From an uncultured Bacteroidales bacterium (GTDB lineage: Bacteria; Bacteroidota; Bacteroidia; Bacteroidales; FEN-979): a stretch of 57,351 nucleotides of DNA. Below the pieces are notes generated by a model that was not told where the DNA came from, did no database searches, and worked only from the letters and a program-made list of their open reading frames with translations. A program made the position numbers and the translations under genes. Below are positions 37,286-45,718 of the stretch, one piece after another; the first letter of the stretch is position 1; each line of letters begins with the position of its first letter. The DNA lies in assembly GCA_903903985.1 (NCBI GenBank), contig CAIVAT010000153.1, positions 1 through 57,351 on the forward strand. The letters run 5' to 3'.

Positions 37286-38314
37286 ATGAAAACGACCATC
37301 CTGATCCTGCTTTTGATCCCCAGCTTTCTCCTGCAGTTGCCGGCGCAAACCGATTCCGTCGTCCTGAAGCCTTACCGCGTATGGGTAATTCCGATGAAGC
37401 ATGCCCGTAACATTGAAGGAATTTTATATGAAACCAGGGATTCTTCCGTGGTGGTCTCCAACACGTCACTGAAAAACATTTACAATTCGGGCAGCATTAA
37501 CGCTACCGAGGTTTGGTCAAAACACATCAGGCAGATCGATCTCAAGAGGAAGGGAGCCGAAGGAACAGCAGTACTGATCGGCTGCAGTGCCGGGGCGGTT
37601 ATCGGGTTGCTCGTAGGGTTATTGGTGGCTAGCCCTGGTAGCAATAAAAACCTGAATGAGGACTTCCAAACCGGGAAAATGATTGTTTTTCCGCTTCTTT
37701 GCGCAGGTGTTGGCGCAGGCATCGGTGGCATGGTGGGCGGCGCGAAAATAAAGATCCGGATTAACGGAAACCAGGCAGAACTGGAGCGAAACAGGTCGCG
37801 GCTGGAAAGGTATTCCATCAAAAAACAACCTTACCCCAACAAGCCTGGTGCCGGATCATTTTCACATCTCCGTGATACACTCACCGATATCGATGGGAAT
37901 GTATATCACCTCCTCGCACTCGGTGGGCAGGTATGGATGGCGGAAAACCTGAAGGTGACCCGCTTCCGCGACAGCATTGAAATACCAGTAACCTCAACCA
38001 GGAAATTAACAAATGAAATCCACTATAACTGGTCTGCTGTTGCCGATGTGCGAAATATTTGCCCCGCAGGTTGGCACGTCCCTTCACAGACCGAATGGAC
38101 CTCCCTGTGCAACTCGCTCGGTGGGGAGGAAAATGCCGTCGGCATGCTGGAGGGTTATTTTACACCACGAGGTTATACAGCTCAGTGGTGGTCGTCAACA
38201 GGATACCCTGAAGATTCAGGTTGCTTCATTATGAATGTTGAAAGCGGCCGTGCCGCTTATACCGTTCAGCCCGGAACATCATTCCTGCCGGTCAGATGTC
38301 TCCGGGATAATTAA
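37286..38314 (+). CDS. Secreted or membrane protein with Fibrobacter major paralogous domain
   Basis: 342 residues: signal peptide (LILLLIPSFLLQLPAQ, cleavage near PAQT), a short beta domain, a Gly-rich hydrophobic pair (about 92-160, GCSAGAVIGLLVGLLVA and GVGAGIGGMVGGA) resembling a glycine zipper, then from ~195 the FSU major paralogous domain (DIDGNVYHLLALGGQVWMAE, NICPAGWHVPSQTEW, WWSSTGY, PVRCLRDN). That domain occurs in many Bacteroidota surface proteins and its function is unknown. Single gene; a hairpin terminator follows at 38432. Confidence 0.8.
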   Translation: MKTTILILLLIPSFLLQLPAQTDSVVLKPYRVWVIPMKHARNIEGILYETRDSSVVVSNTSLKNIYNSGSINATEVWSKHIRQIDLKRKGAEGTAVLIGCSAGAVIGLLVGLLVASPGSNKNLNEDFQTGKMIVFPLLCAGVGAGIGGMVGGAKIKIRINGNQAELERNRSRLERYSIKKQPYPNKPGAGSFSHLRDTLTDIDGNVYHLLALGGQVWMAENLKVTRFRDSIEIPVTSTRKLTNEIHYNWSAVADVRNICPAGWHVPSQTEWTSLCNSLGGEENAVGMLEGYFTPRGYTAQWWSSTGYPEDSGCFIMNVESGRAAYTVQPGTSFLPVRCLRDN

Positions 38315-38431
38315 AGATCACCAGTGAATCTGCTGAACATCTCGATAACACAAATTTTTATCTTTCTTTTCTTCTGTGGCAGAGCGTTTTACCGCGATTA
38401 GCAACAATCAGTGTTTTCAAGGCATTTTTTC

Positions 38432-38478
38432 TTAACCACAAAGGCGAAGAAGGATGCACGCCTTTGCGGTTAATTTTT
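38432..38478 (+). terminator. Hairpin terminator between convergent genes
   Basis: TTAACCACAAAGGCG (38432-38446) pairs with CGCCTTTGCGGTTAA (38459-38473) with one mismatch, followed by TTTTT. It would end transcripts of the gene at 37286-38314. The stem may also be a dispersed intergenic repeat. Confidence 0.7.
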
Positions 38479-40016
38479 CATCGTCCCCAACTGTCCCGGT
38501 CCAGCGAACGGTAATTGATCGCCTCGGCCAGGTGTTCCGTCCGGATATCTGCGGCATGATCCAGGTCGGCGATGGTGCGGGAAACCTTCAGAATCCTGTC
38601 ATAAGCCCGTGCTGACAGTCCAAGTTTTTCCATGGCGGTTTTCAATAACTGGTTCCCGGTGTCATTGATCCGGCAGACCTCCCTCAACATCCGTGAGGGG
38701 ATTTGTGAATTGCTGTGAACCCCTTCCATTCCTTCAAACCGCTTCTCCTGTATTTTCCTGGCACGGATGACCCTCTCCCTGATTGCCTCGCTGTGCTCCG
38801 TTTGCCGGTTATCGCTCAATCGTTTAAAATCAACCGGCACCACTTCAATATGAATGTCGATGCGATCAAACAACGGCCCCGAAATCCGGTTGATATATTT
38901 CTGCACCTCCCCCGATTTGCACTGGCAGGCCGTCGTGGGGTGGTTGTAATAACCGCACGGACAAGGGTTCATCGCCGCGATCAGCATGAAACTGGCCGGG
39001 AATTCCAGGGTCATTTTTGCCCTGGAAATGGTTACCACCCGGTCCTCCATGGGTTGCCTAAGTACCTCCAGAACAGTACGTTTAAATTCCGGCAATTCAT
39101 CCAGAAACAAAACACCGTTATGAGAAAGTGATATTTCACCCGGCTGAGGGATGCTTCCACCCCCGACGAGTGCGGAGTTCGAAATGGTATGGTGCGGCGC
39201 CCTGAATGGCCTTAATGCAATCAACGACCGATGGGTTCCCAGCTTACCGGCTACCGAATGGATTTTAGTAGTCTCCAGGGCCTCCTCCAGGTTTAAAGGG
39301 GGCAGAATGGATGGAATTCGTTTCGCCAACATGGTCTTGCCTGCCCCGGGCGGACCGATTAAAATGACATTGTGTCCTCCTGCAGCACCGATTTCCAAAG
39401 CCCTTTTGATATTTTCCTGACCCCGCACATCGGCGAAATCATACTCATAGTGTGAAACCTGGCAGGAGAATTCGTCCCTGGCATCCAAAATGGTCGGGAC
39501 CAACTGGATCTCATCATTGAAAAACCCGATCACCTCCCTGATCGAAGTGATGCCATATACCTCAAGTTCGCCGACAATGGATGCTTCCCTGGCATTCTGA
39601 ACCGGTAAAAGAATCCCCTTGAAACCTTTTTCACGTGCCTCTATCGCAATGGGGAGCGCGCCTTTTATTGGCATCAATCCGCCATCGAGCGAAAGTTCCC
39701 CCATGATCATGTATTTTTCAAGTTTATCCGTTTTGACGACCTCATTCGCTGCAAGAATTCCAATGGCAATGGTCAGATCATAGGATGATCCTTCCTTGCG
39801 GATATCGGCAGGCGCCATATTGATGATGATCTTTTTCCCGGGAATCCGCTGCCCGTTGTTGCGCAAGGCTGATTCGATGCGCTGGTGGCTCTCCTTCACT
39901 GCATTATCGGGCAAACCGACCATGAAGAACTGGATTCCCTGGTCCATGTATACCTCCACCGCAACTGTAATGGCCCTGATACCAAAAACAGCGCTGCCAA
40001 ACGTTTTTACAAGCAT
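38478..40016 (-). CDS. comM: ComM/YifB-family Mg-chelatase-like AAA+ ATPase
   Basis: 512 residues, full family length. N-terminal Lon-like domain (about 20-165), then the AAA+ core with Walker A GPPGAGKTMLAKRIPSILP, HHTISNSALVGGG, Walker B FLDELPEF, and a CPCGYYNHPTTACQC Cys cluster, ending with a C-terminal Mg-chelatase helix bundle (SARAYDRILKVSRTIADLD). Family members such as Haemophilus ComM are hexameric branch-migration helicases promoting recombination of incoming DNA. Single gene; upstream lies the second TAACAGGG array. Confidence 0.93.
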   Translation of the reverse strand: MLVKTFGSAVFGIRAITVAVEVYMDQGIQFFMVGLPDNAVKESHQRIESALRNNGQRIPGKKIIINMAPADIRKEGSSYDLTIAIGILAANEVVKTDKLEKYMIMGELSLDGGLMPIKGALPIAIEAREKGFKGILLPVQNAREASIVGELEVYGITSIREVIGFFNDEIQLVPTILDARDEFSCQVSHYEYDFADVRGQENIKRALEIGAAGGHNVILIGPPGAGKTMLAKRIPSILPPLNLEEALETTKIHSVAGKLGTHRSLIALRPFRAPHHTISNSALVGGGSIPQPGEISLSHNGVLFLDELPEFKRTVLEVLRQPMEDRVVTISRAKMTLEFPASFMLIAAMNPCPCGYYNHPTTACQCKSGEVQKYINRISGPLFDRIDIHIEVVPVDFKRLSDNRQTEHSEAIRERVIRARKIQEKRFEGMEGVHSNSQIPSRMLREVCRINDTGNQLLKTAMEKLGLSARAYDRILKVSRTIADLDHAADIRTEHLAEAINYRSLDRDSWGR

Positions 40017-40084
40017 AATCAGGCTGGGTTTCCAGCTTAATCAGAAAATCAGGTAAAAGTGATGCAGGAAAATGGGAAAGTTAT

Positions 40085-40172
40085 TAACAAAGTGACAGGG
40101 TAACAAAGTGACAAAGTAACAGGGTAACAGGGTAACAGGGTAACAGGGTAACAGGGTAACAGGGTAACAGAG
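40085..40172 (+). repeat. Tandem array of the 8-mer TAACAGGG (11 units)
   Basis: Order of units: TAACAAAG, TGACAGGG, TAACAAAG, TGACAAAG, six perfect TAACAGGG (40117-40164), TAACAGAG. It lies between the comM start and the gldB stop. Same orientation and variant set as the array at 27135-27198. Confidence 0.95.
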
Positions 40173-40173
40173 T

Positions 40174-40189
40174 AAATCGAAAATTGCAA
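40174..40189 (+). repeat. A-rich dispersed repeat fragment next to the 8-mer array
   Basis: AAATCGAAAATTGCAA follows the array directly and ends at the gldB stop codon. It resembles the arms of the elements in murG-murC, mutS2 and upstream of mrp. Confidence 0.5.
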
Positions 40190-41212
40190 TTACTTTTCCG
40201 GTTTAAAATGCGAATTGCTCAGTATCTTTTGAGCATCTGTTTCATTCATGACTTGCTGGAAGGTGAGGTCAGGCTGGTTTTCCAGGTATTTTCTGACGAT
40301 CTGCCATCCAAGCCATTCGCCCAGCCTGGGCGGTGCATCTTTTGAAAATTCGGCTGTGAAGGGACCATCGGCCATAAAGGAACGGATCAGTTTCCCATCC
40401 GTGGTAAAAAGAATCCTGTTCTCAATGATGGCAGCCCAAACATGAACCTCGTTCTTAATGATCCAGTCATACTGCTCTTTTGAATACCCGATCTTCAATC
40501 TGTCTTCCGTCTGCGGAATCATGGCATCCAGGAATAACAACCGTTTCCCGGCTTCTGTCATTTGTTCGAGCAGCGTATTGCCGGGAAACTGCGTCGGGTA
40601 TGAGATCCTTCCAAGCACCTTCATGCAGTCGGGGACCAGGTGCATGGCCGTCATCCGGGAGATGCGGTAAGCAGGCAACCCATCAGAAACATATGGTTTG
40701 AAATCCTTTCCAAGATAATTGTCCAACCCGATGAGCAATACGCTGTCGGCAAACTGAACCGGGTAATCATAATCTCCTCCTGAAACATAGCTGTATATCC
40801 TGGGGACTTTAAACCCAGGGTAATAATAAAGATAATGCTTCAAAGCCATGGTCAAATCCCCTTCCAGTCCTGCGATTTGCCTGTATTGACTATCAACGGC
40901 TGCCTGGAAAATCCGGTTCCGGGGGCTTTCAAGGTAGGCCTTCATTTCAGAAAGCTTTGCCGGATCGCCCAGGTCGGTGTCGAGAAAAAACCGGTAAGCC
41001 GGTTTCAACCCCTCAAGCCCCTGCTGAAGCTGATCAGGATTGACTTTGAACAGGTCAATATCGTACCTGTGAACCTTTAAATCAGCAAGGCTGACCTTTG
41101 AAACATCCACATCGAGCCGCCCTTTCCCATGGCCACAACCCGACAGGATCACCAGGGTTAAAACAAAATAAATTCCACTTTTACTTATCTTTCGGGCCAT
41201 AAAACATTTCAT
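40190..41212 (-). CDS. gldB: Gliding-motility lipoprotein GldB
   Basis: 340 residues (or 336 from the Met at 41200). A lipoprotein signal with lipobox LSGC is present. Matching GldB family segments: YYPGFKVPRIY, SVLLIGLDNYLGKDFKPY, IENRILFTTD, and RLGEWLGWQIVRKYLEN followed by a final ILSNSHFKP. GldB is needed for Bacteroidota gliding and is linked to the T9SS machinery, although its biochemical role is unclear. Family members occur also in non-gliders. It follows a small membrane-protein gene by 22 bp on the same strand; nadE lies close by. Confidence 0.88.
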   Translation of the reverse strand: MKCFMARKISKSGIYFVLTLVILSGCGHGKGRLDVDVSKVSLADLKVHRYDIDLFKVNPDQLQQGLEGLKPAYRFFLDTDLGDPAKLSEMKAYLESPRNRIFQAAVDSQYRQIAGLEGDLTMALKHYLYYYPGFKVPRIYSYVSGGDYDYPVQFADSVLLIGLDNYLGKDFKPYVSDGLPAYRISRMTAMHLVPDCMKVLGRISYPTQFPGNTLLEQMTEAGKRLLFLDAMIPQTEDRLKIGYSKEQYDWIIKNEVHVWAAIIENRILFTTDGKLIRSFMADGPFTAEFSKDAPPRLGEWLGWQIVRKYLENQPDLTFQQVMNETDAQKILSNSHFKPEK

Positions 41213-41234
41213 GAGTTTGTAAAATATAGTTTTT

Positions 41235-41750
41235 TCACAGCGAAGATGCCTGGAGAGTGATAAAATCCGTCAGTTCTTTTTCGTTCCGGGTGCCGATCAG
41301 TACAATTTTCCCGGTCTTTAAATATATCTGTAAACCTTTGTCCCCTGAAACGCTGTAAGCCTTTCCGGTAGCATTGGATTTAATCCCCCAACCGCCGTAA
41401 TCACGGATTGGATGATATGTAATGACCTCGCAATTTTCAATTTGTTCCCAGTTCATGCGTTGAAATTTAAAATGAAAAGGGAAAAACTTAAAACTGATCC
41501 CGTTTTTATCAATTCGGGTAACCAGTTTGGCAAATCCAAACAACAATGCAACCAGGATAAAAAGAGCCATTACCGAAATAAAAACAATGACCAGCGCAGT
41601 ATCGCTCATCGGATGGTCGCCAAATTTTTGTCCCTTGACCAATTGTTTATAGATTCCAATTCCAAACAAACCAGCGATGGCTATTGCCGAAGGGATTAAT
41701 CCGAGCCATATCCATGTCCGGTTAAATCTCTGTATTTCCTGGTATACCAT
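41235..41750 (-). CDS. Two-helix membrane protein, PH-like C-terminal domain, unknown function
   Basis: About 171 residues when started at ATG 41750 (MVYQEIQRFNRTW); the open frame runs to 41870, but that extension would cover the promoter of the divergent gene and reads as non-coding. Two membrane helices (about 14-34, WIWLGLIPSAIAIAGLFGI, and 55-80, LVIVFISVMALFILVALLF) precede a beta-rich domain (about 85-170, VTRIDKNGISFKFFP, IENCEVITYHPI, LQIYLKTGKIVLIGT) that looks like a bacterial PH-like fold. Probably co-transcribed with gldB. Function unknown. Confidence 0.65.
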   Translation of the reverse strand: MVYQEIQRFNRTWIWLGLIPSAIAIAGLFGIGIYKQLVKGQKFGDHPMSDTALVIVFISVMALFILVALLFGFAKLVTRIDKNGISFKFFPFHFKFQRMNWEQIENCEVITYHPIRDYGGWGIKSNATGKAYSVSGDKGLQIYLKTGKIVLIGTRNEKELTDFITLQASSL

Positions 41751-41846
41751 ACTGAAATAGGTGCCTGATGAAAGAAACGTGTTTCCCGGTTGATTATTTT
41801 TGGATAAAAATATAAAGAATCGATGAATGACTGGATGATTAATAGC

Positions 41847-41854
41847 TATTTTTG
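41847..41854 (+). promoter_or_regulatory. TAnnTTTG -7 box for the PorT-like gene
   Basis: TATTTTTG matches the consensus and lies 28 bp upstream of ATG 41883. No good -33 element was found. Confidence 0.45.
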
Positions 41855-41882
41855 CCTTGAAATACTTCATAATATTATATAA

Positions 41883-42593
41883 ATGGCCAATATGAGAAAA
41901 CGCTCAGCCCTTTTACTCATTATCCTTGTATTCGGTGTTCCTGGCGTTACCTTCTGCCAGGCAAAAATCCCGATGAAACTGGGGCTGAAAATTGCTCCGA
42001 ACATCGGTTGGATGAGCCCGGGCACCAAAGGATATTCCAGTGATGGTGCCAGGCTTGGAGCAACCATTGGATTTGTGAGCGATTTTTATTTTGCTGAAAA
42101 TTATGCCCTTTCCACAGGGTTTAATTTTCAGTTCATCAATGGAAAATTGAATTACGAGGATTCCCTGTTGATCGGGAATAACAATACACTTACTGACGGG
42201 GATGTTTCCAGGAAATACAACTTCCTGTACCTCGAAATCCCGGTCATGATTAAAATGAAAACCAAAACTTTCGGAAAAATTTCCTATTTCGGGCAGATCG
42301 GAATTGGGACCGGTTTCCGGGTCAAAGCAACTGTCAAGGAACATTTTCAACCCACAGCAGGGGTTCCGGTTGACCAGCAGTATGAATTCAACAATGGCAC
42401 CACGCTTATCCGGGAGGCAGTTCTCGTTGGCATTGGTTTTGAATATCATGTTGATGAGTCTTCAACGATCATGATCGGCTTGTCATATTCCAACGCCCTC
42501 AACAATGTCCTCACCGGTGTGAATTATAAAACAAACCAGATTGAAAAAAGTCAACTGAACTTTGCAGAACTCAATATTGGATTCCTTTTTTAA
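41883..42593 (+). CDS. PorT-like outer-membrane beta-barrel protein
   Basis: 236 residues (start 41883 or ATG 41892). Signal peptide (LLLIILVFGVPGVTFCQA). The mature part is an eight-strand-type barrel pattern: LGLKIAPNIGWM, GATIGFVSDFYFAENYALSTGFNF, YNFLYLEIPVMIKMK, YFGQIGIGTGFRV, VLVGIGFEYHV, and the terminal LNFAELNIGFLF. The pattern matches the PorT/OmpW-like family; PorT itself is a T9SS component, but many paralogues exist and this may be one. It ends 9 bp before nadE on the same strand. Confidence 0.75.
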   Translation: MANMRKRSALLLIILVFGVPGVTFCQAKIPMKLGLKIAPNIGWMSPGTKGYSSDGARLGATIGFVSDFYFAENYALSTGFNFQFINGKLNYEDSLLIGNNNTLTDGDVSRKYNFLYLEIPVMIKMKTKTFGKISYFGQIGIGTGFRVKATVKEHFQPTAGVPVDQQYEFNNGTTLIREAVLVGIGFEYHVDESSTIMIGLSYSNALNNVLTGVNYKTNQIEKSQLNFAELNIGFLF

Positions 42594-42602
42594 TCTTCCG
42601 TG

Positions 42603-44285
42603 ATGAAAATTGCCTTGGCTCAATTGAACTATCGTGTCGGTGATTTCGGGCACAATGTTTCACTCATTACCGAAACCATTGAAAAAGCAAAATCCCTGCA
42701 GGCCGGTTTGGTTGTTTTTGCCGAACTCTCCGTTTGCGGTTACCCTCCGCGTGATTTTCTCGAATTCAATGACTTCATCCGCAGGTGCGATGAAGCAGTT
42801 GTATTGATCGCAAGCAAATGCCATGGCATTGCAGCCATCGTTGGCGCTCCGTCGCTCAATCCGGCACCCAAAGGGAAGCCGCTTTATAACAGCGCATATT
42901 TTCTGGCCGACGGAAAAATTCTTGCCAAAGCAAATAAAACGCTGCTTCCCAATTACGATGTTTTTGACGAATACAGGTATTTTGAACCAAACAGGTTGCC
43001 GTATTCCATAGTAACATACAAAGGACATCGCATTGCATTGACCATTTGCGAAGATCTGTGGAATATTGCGGATGATCCGCTTTATATCCGCAACCCGATG
43101 GATGAACTGGTGCAGCTGAACCCCGATGTCGTCGTCAACATTGCCGCATCGCCATTCAATTACCACCAGCAGGAATTCCGAAGAAGTATCCTGGTCAGGA
43201 ACGCACAAACATACAATCTGCCAGTGATATACGTAAACCAGGTTGGCGGACAAACGGAGCTGATCTTCGATGGAGGATCGATGGTTGTTGATGACAATGG
43301 AGATGTTGTAGCGGTACTGAAGGAATTTGAAGAGGATTTTTTCACTTTTGAATTGCAAAATGCAAGGTGCAAAATCCAAAATCCAAAACCTGGCCTTGCC
43401 CAACCAGCACATCTGCACAGTTTCAAATCATTGGCTTCGCCTGATACCATCCGGTTAATTTATGCTGCCCTCCTGCTGGGAATTAAAGATTATTTCGGGA
43501 AAATGGGTTTTTCAAGAGCGATCCTGGGACTGTCGGGCGGAATTGACTCGGCAGTCACCCTGGTGCTGGCTGCCTATGCACTTGGCAGTGAAAACATTCG
43601 GGCTATCTTACTCCCGTCGCAGTTCTCATCAGACCATAGCATTTCCGACGCTGTTTTGCTTGCTGAAAATCTTTCGGTTTCTTACGACATCATCCCGATA
43701 GAAGAGACTTTCCAATCGTTCGAAAAAACCCTTCAGCCTCAATTTGCCGGGCTGCCATTCAACCTTGCCGAAGAGAACATCCAGGCCAGGATCCGGGCCG
43801 TCATTCTCATGGCATTATCCAATAAATTCGGGTACATCCTTTTGAACACCTCGAATAAAAGTGAGGCTGCCGTAGGGTATGGCACCCTTTATGGAGATAT
43901 GTGCGGCGGCTTATCAATTTTAGGGGATGTGTATAAAACGCAGGTTTACGAACTGGCACGCCTCATCAATAAAAACCGGGAGATCATTCCCCTGAATTCA
44001 ATTTCGAAACCGCCATCTGCCGAATTACGGCCGGGGCAGAAAGATTCAGATTCTTTGCCTGATTATGATATCCTCGACCAGGTACTCTTCAAATATATAG
44101 AACAGCACACCGGCCCGCTGGAATTGATCGCGGAAGGGTTTGATGAAAAGGTTGTCAATACTGTTCTGAAACTGGTCAATACCAGCGAATACAAGCGTTA
44201 CCAGAATCCGCCGATACTCCGCGTATCGCCCAAAGCATTCGGAATGGGACGCCGGATGCCCATCGTAGCGAAATATTTATCGTAA
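42603..44285 (+). CDS. nadE: Glutamine-dependent NAD+ synthetase
   Basis: 560 residues from ATG 42603. Residues 1-250: CN-hydrolase (glutaminase) domain with catalytic Glu (ELSVCGYPPRDF), Lys (KANKTLLPNYDVFDEYRYF) and Cys (LTICEDLW). Residues ~283-560: NAD synthetase domain with the PP-loop LGLSGGIDSAVTL, NKSEAAVGYGTLYGDMCGG and SKPPSAELRPGQKDSDSLPDY. It amidates deamido-NAD with ammonia from glutamine. The linker (~249-281) is partly encoded by an A-rich dispersed repeat (LQNARCKIQNPKP). Its stop directly abuts the stop of the convergent nfu gene. Confidence 0.95.
   Translation: MKIALAQLNYRVGDFGHNVSLITETIEKAKSLQAGLVVFAELSVCGYPPRDFLEFNDFIRRCDEAVVLIASKCHGIAAIVGAPSLNPAPKGKPLYNSAYFLADGKILAKANKTLLPNYDVFDEYRYFEPNRLPYSIVTYKGHRIALTICEDLWNIADDPLYIRNPMDELVQLNPDVVVNIAASPFNYHQQEFRRSILVRNAQTYNLPVIYVNQVGGQTELIFDGGSMVVDDNGDVVAVLKEFEEDFFTFELQNARCKIQNPKPGLAQPAHLHSFKSLASPDTIRLIYAALLLGIKDYFGKMGFSRAILGLSGGIDSAVTLVLAAYALGSENIRAILLPSQFSSDHSISDAVLLAENLSVSYDIIPIEETFQSFEKTLQPQFAGLPFNLAEENIQARIRAVILMALSNKFGYILLNTSNKSEAAVGYGTLYGDMCGGLSILGDVYKTQVYELARLINKNREIIPLNSISKPPSAELRPGQKDSDSLPDYDILDQVLFKYIEQHTGPLELIAEGFDEKVVNTVLKLVNTSEYKRYQNPPILRVSPKAFGMGRRMPIVAKYLS
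43353..43391 (+). repeat. A-rich dispersed repeat translated inside nadE
   Basis: The segment contains GCAAAATGCAAGGTGCAAAA followed by two copies of TCCAAAA. It encodes residues ~251-263 of NadE, between the two enzyme domains, and keeps the frame. Confidence 0.7.
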
Positions 44286-44534
44286 TTATTCAGTGGTAAC
44301 CGATTCAACCGCTTTGATCTCCGGAATTGCCCTGATCATGGCTGTTTCAATACCATTTTTCAAGGTCATCTGGCTGTGGGGGCAATTCCCGCACATACCC
44401 AGTAAACGGATATTAACGATATTGTCGTCGGTCAGGTTGATATATTCAACATCACCTCCATCAGCCTGGAGATAGGGCCGGATCTGTTCCAGGACATTTT
44501 TAACTTTCGATTCAAGTTCTACGTTTGCAATCAT
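44286..44534 (-). CDS. nfu: NifU-like (Nfu) iron-sulfur carrier domain protein
   Basis: 82 residues, a stand-alone NifU C-terminal domain: KVKNVLEQIRPYLQADGGDVEYI and the CxxC cluster site in MCGNCPHSQMTLKNGIE. It holds a [4Fe-4S] cluster between subunits and passes it to target enzymes. It is 30 bp downstream of mrp, another Fe-S cluster carrier, so the two form an Fe-S delivery pair. Convergent with nadE with no spacer and no visible terminator. Confidence 0.93.
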   Translation of the reverse strand: MIANVELESKVKNVLEQIRPYLQADGGDVEYINLTDDNIVNIRLLGMCGNCPHSQMTLKNGIETAMIRAIPEIKAVESVTTE

Positions 44535-44564
44535 GAGAAAAGATTATTGAATGATTAATTGATT

Positions 44565-45674
44565 TTATTTTACATTGTCCGGTCGTCCGGCACTCCCAAA
44601 AATCTCCCTGACGGAATTGCTGATGGCAATCTGCTGTGCCACGTTCTCAGATAACTTTTTGAAGGCAGTGGCGGCTATTGAATCATCGTTAACCGCCATG
44701 GGAATCCCGGCATCACCTGATTCTGAAATGGCAGAAACAATCGGAATTTGTCCAAGCAAGGGAATGTTCAGTTCCCGGGCAAATTTACCACATCCGCTTT
44801 GTCCAAAGATATAATATTTTTTCTCCGGGGATTCTGGGGGTGAGAAATAGGACATATTTTCAACCAGCCCGAGGATCGGAATGTTAATTTTGTCGTTGCG
44901 AAACATATCTGCGGCTTTTCGCACATCGGCAATTGCAACCTGTTGGGGTGTGCTGACAATGATGGCACCGGTTAGCGGGAAATCCTGTATCAGTGTCAGC
45001 GGAATGTCGCCAGTGCCGGGCGGAAGATCGATCACCATGTAATCAAGCGACCCCCATTCGGCATCAGTGAAGAGCTGCCGGAGAGCCATCGAAGCCATCG
45101 GCCCCCGCCAGATCAGCGCTTTCGATTGGTCAACAAAAAACCCGATAGACAGTACCTTTATTCCGAATTTTTCAAACGGATAGACGTAGGTTTTACCATC
45201 TTTGTCGTAACCTGTCGGCCGTTCATTGACCATGCCAAACATCATCGGGATCGAAGGTCCGTAAATGTCAGCATCGATCAGGCCAACCTTTGCACCGGTT
45301 TTTGCCAGGGCAATGGCAAGGTTCACTGCTACCGTGGATTTACCAACACCTCCTTTTCCCGATCCAACGGCAATGATGTTTTTCACTTCCTTCAACATGG
45401 CATCCGTCTCCCTGCGCCGGGTTGTTACGCTCGAAGTCATGTTGATCTCTACGTCAACACCCTGAGCTACATACTGGTGGATCGCGTCGACGCATGCCTG
45501 CCTGATCTGATTCTTCAGCGGGCATGCCGGGGTGGTCAGGACTACATCAAAGGTTACTTTTTCCCCGTCAATGATGATGTTTTCAATCATATTCAACGTA
45601 ACCAGGTCCTTTCTCAGGTCAGGGTCATCCACATGCCTGAGGGCATCAATTATTTGATTTTTTTCAATAGCCAT
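44565..45674 (-). CDS. mrp: Mrp/ApbC-family iron-sulfur cluster carrier ATPase
   Basis: 369 residues from ATG 45674 (MAIEKNQIIDALRHVDDPDL). A longer frame to 45710 exists, but the extra N-terminus (MQNQKSTIKNQI) is read from a dispersed repeat and is probably not the real start. An N-terminal MIP18-like domain (1-85) precedes the P-loop ATPase: GSGKGGVGKSTVAVNLA (deviant Walker A, about 98-114), DADIYGPS, DLPPGTGD and VENMSYF. The usual CxxC of ApbC is not obvious; only GQSGCGKF is visible near the end. Cytoplasmic Fe-S carrier, likely working with nfu downstream. Confidence 0.92.
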   Translation of the reverse strand: MAIEKNQIIDALRHVDDPDLRKDLVTLNMIENIIIDGEKVTFDVVLTTPACPLKNQIRQACVDAIHQYVAQGVDVEINMTSSVTTRRRETDAMLKEVKNIIAVGSGKGGVGKSTVAVNLAIALAKTGAKVGLIDADIYGPSIPMMFGMVNERPTGYDKDGKTYVYPFEKFGIKVLSIGFFVDQSKALIWRGPMASMALRQLFTDAEWGSLDYMVIDLPPGTGDIPLTLIQDFPLTGAIIVSTPQQVAIADVRKAADMFRNDKINIPILGLVENMSYFSPPESPEKKYYIFGQSGCGKFARELNIPLLGQIPIVSAISESGDAGIPMAVNDDSIAATAFKKLSENVAQQIAISNSVREIFGSAGRPDNVK

Positions 45675-45676
45675 TA

Positions 45677-45718
45677 TTTGATTTTTGATTGTCGATTTTT
45701 GATTTTGCATTTTGCATT
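45677..45718 (-). repeat. A-rich dispersed repeat between atl and mrp
   Basis: On the minus strand it reads AGAATGCAAAATGCAAAATC followed by AAAAATCGACAATC and AAAAATCAAA. It fills almost the whole 44-bp gap between the atl stop and the mrp start, and can be read through in frame with mrp. Confidence 0.75.

Noticed and set aside
40085..40172. TAACAGGG arrays resemble half of the I-SceI recognition site (ATAACAGGGTAA) or a homing-endonuclease target
   Set aside because: The full 18-bp site is absent, the match is only to the repeat core, and no endonuclease gene is present.
41751..41870. N-terminal extension of the small membrane-protein gene to ATG 41870
   Set aside because: It would run across the -7 box of the divergent gene, and the extra residues look non-coding.
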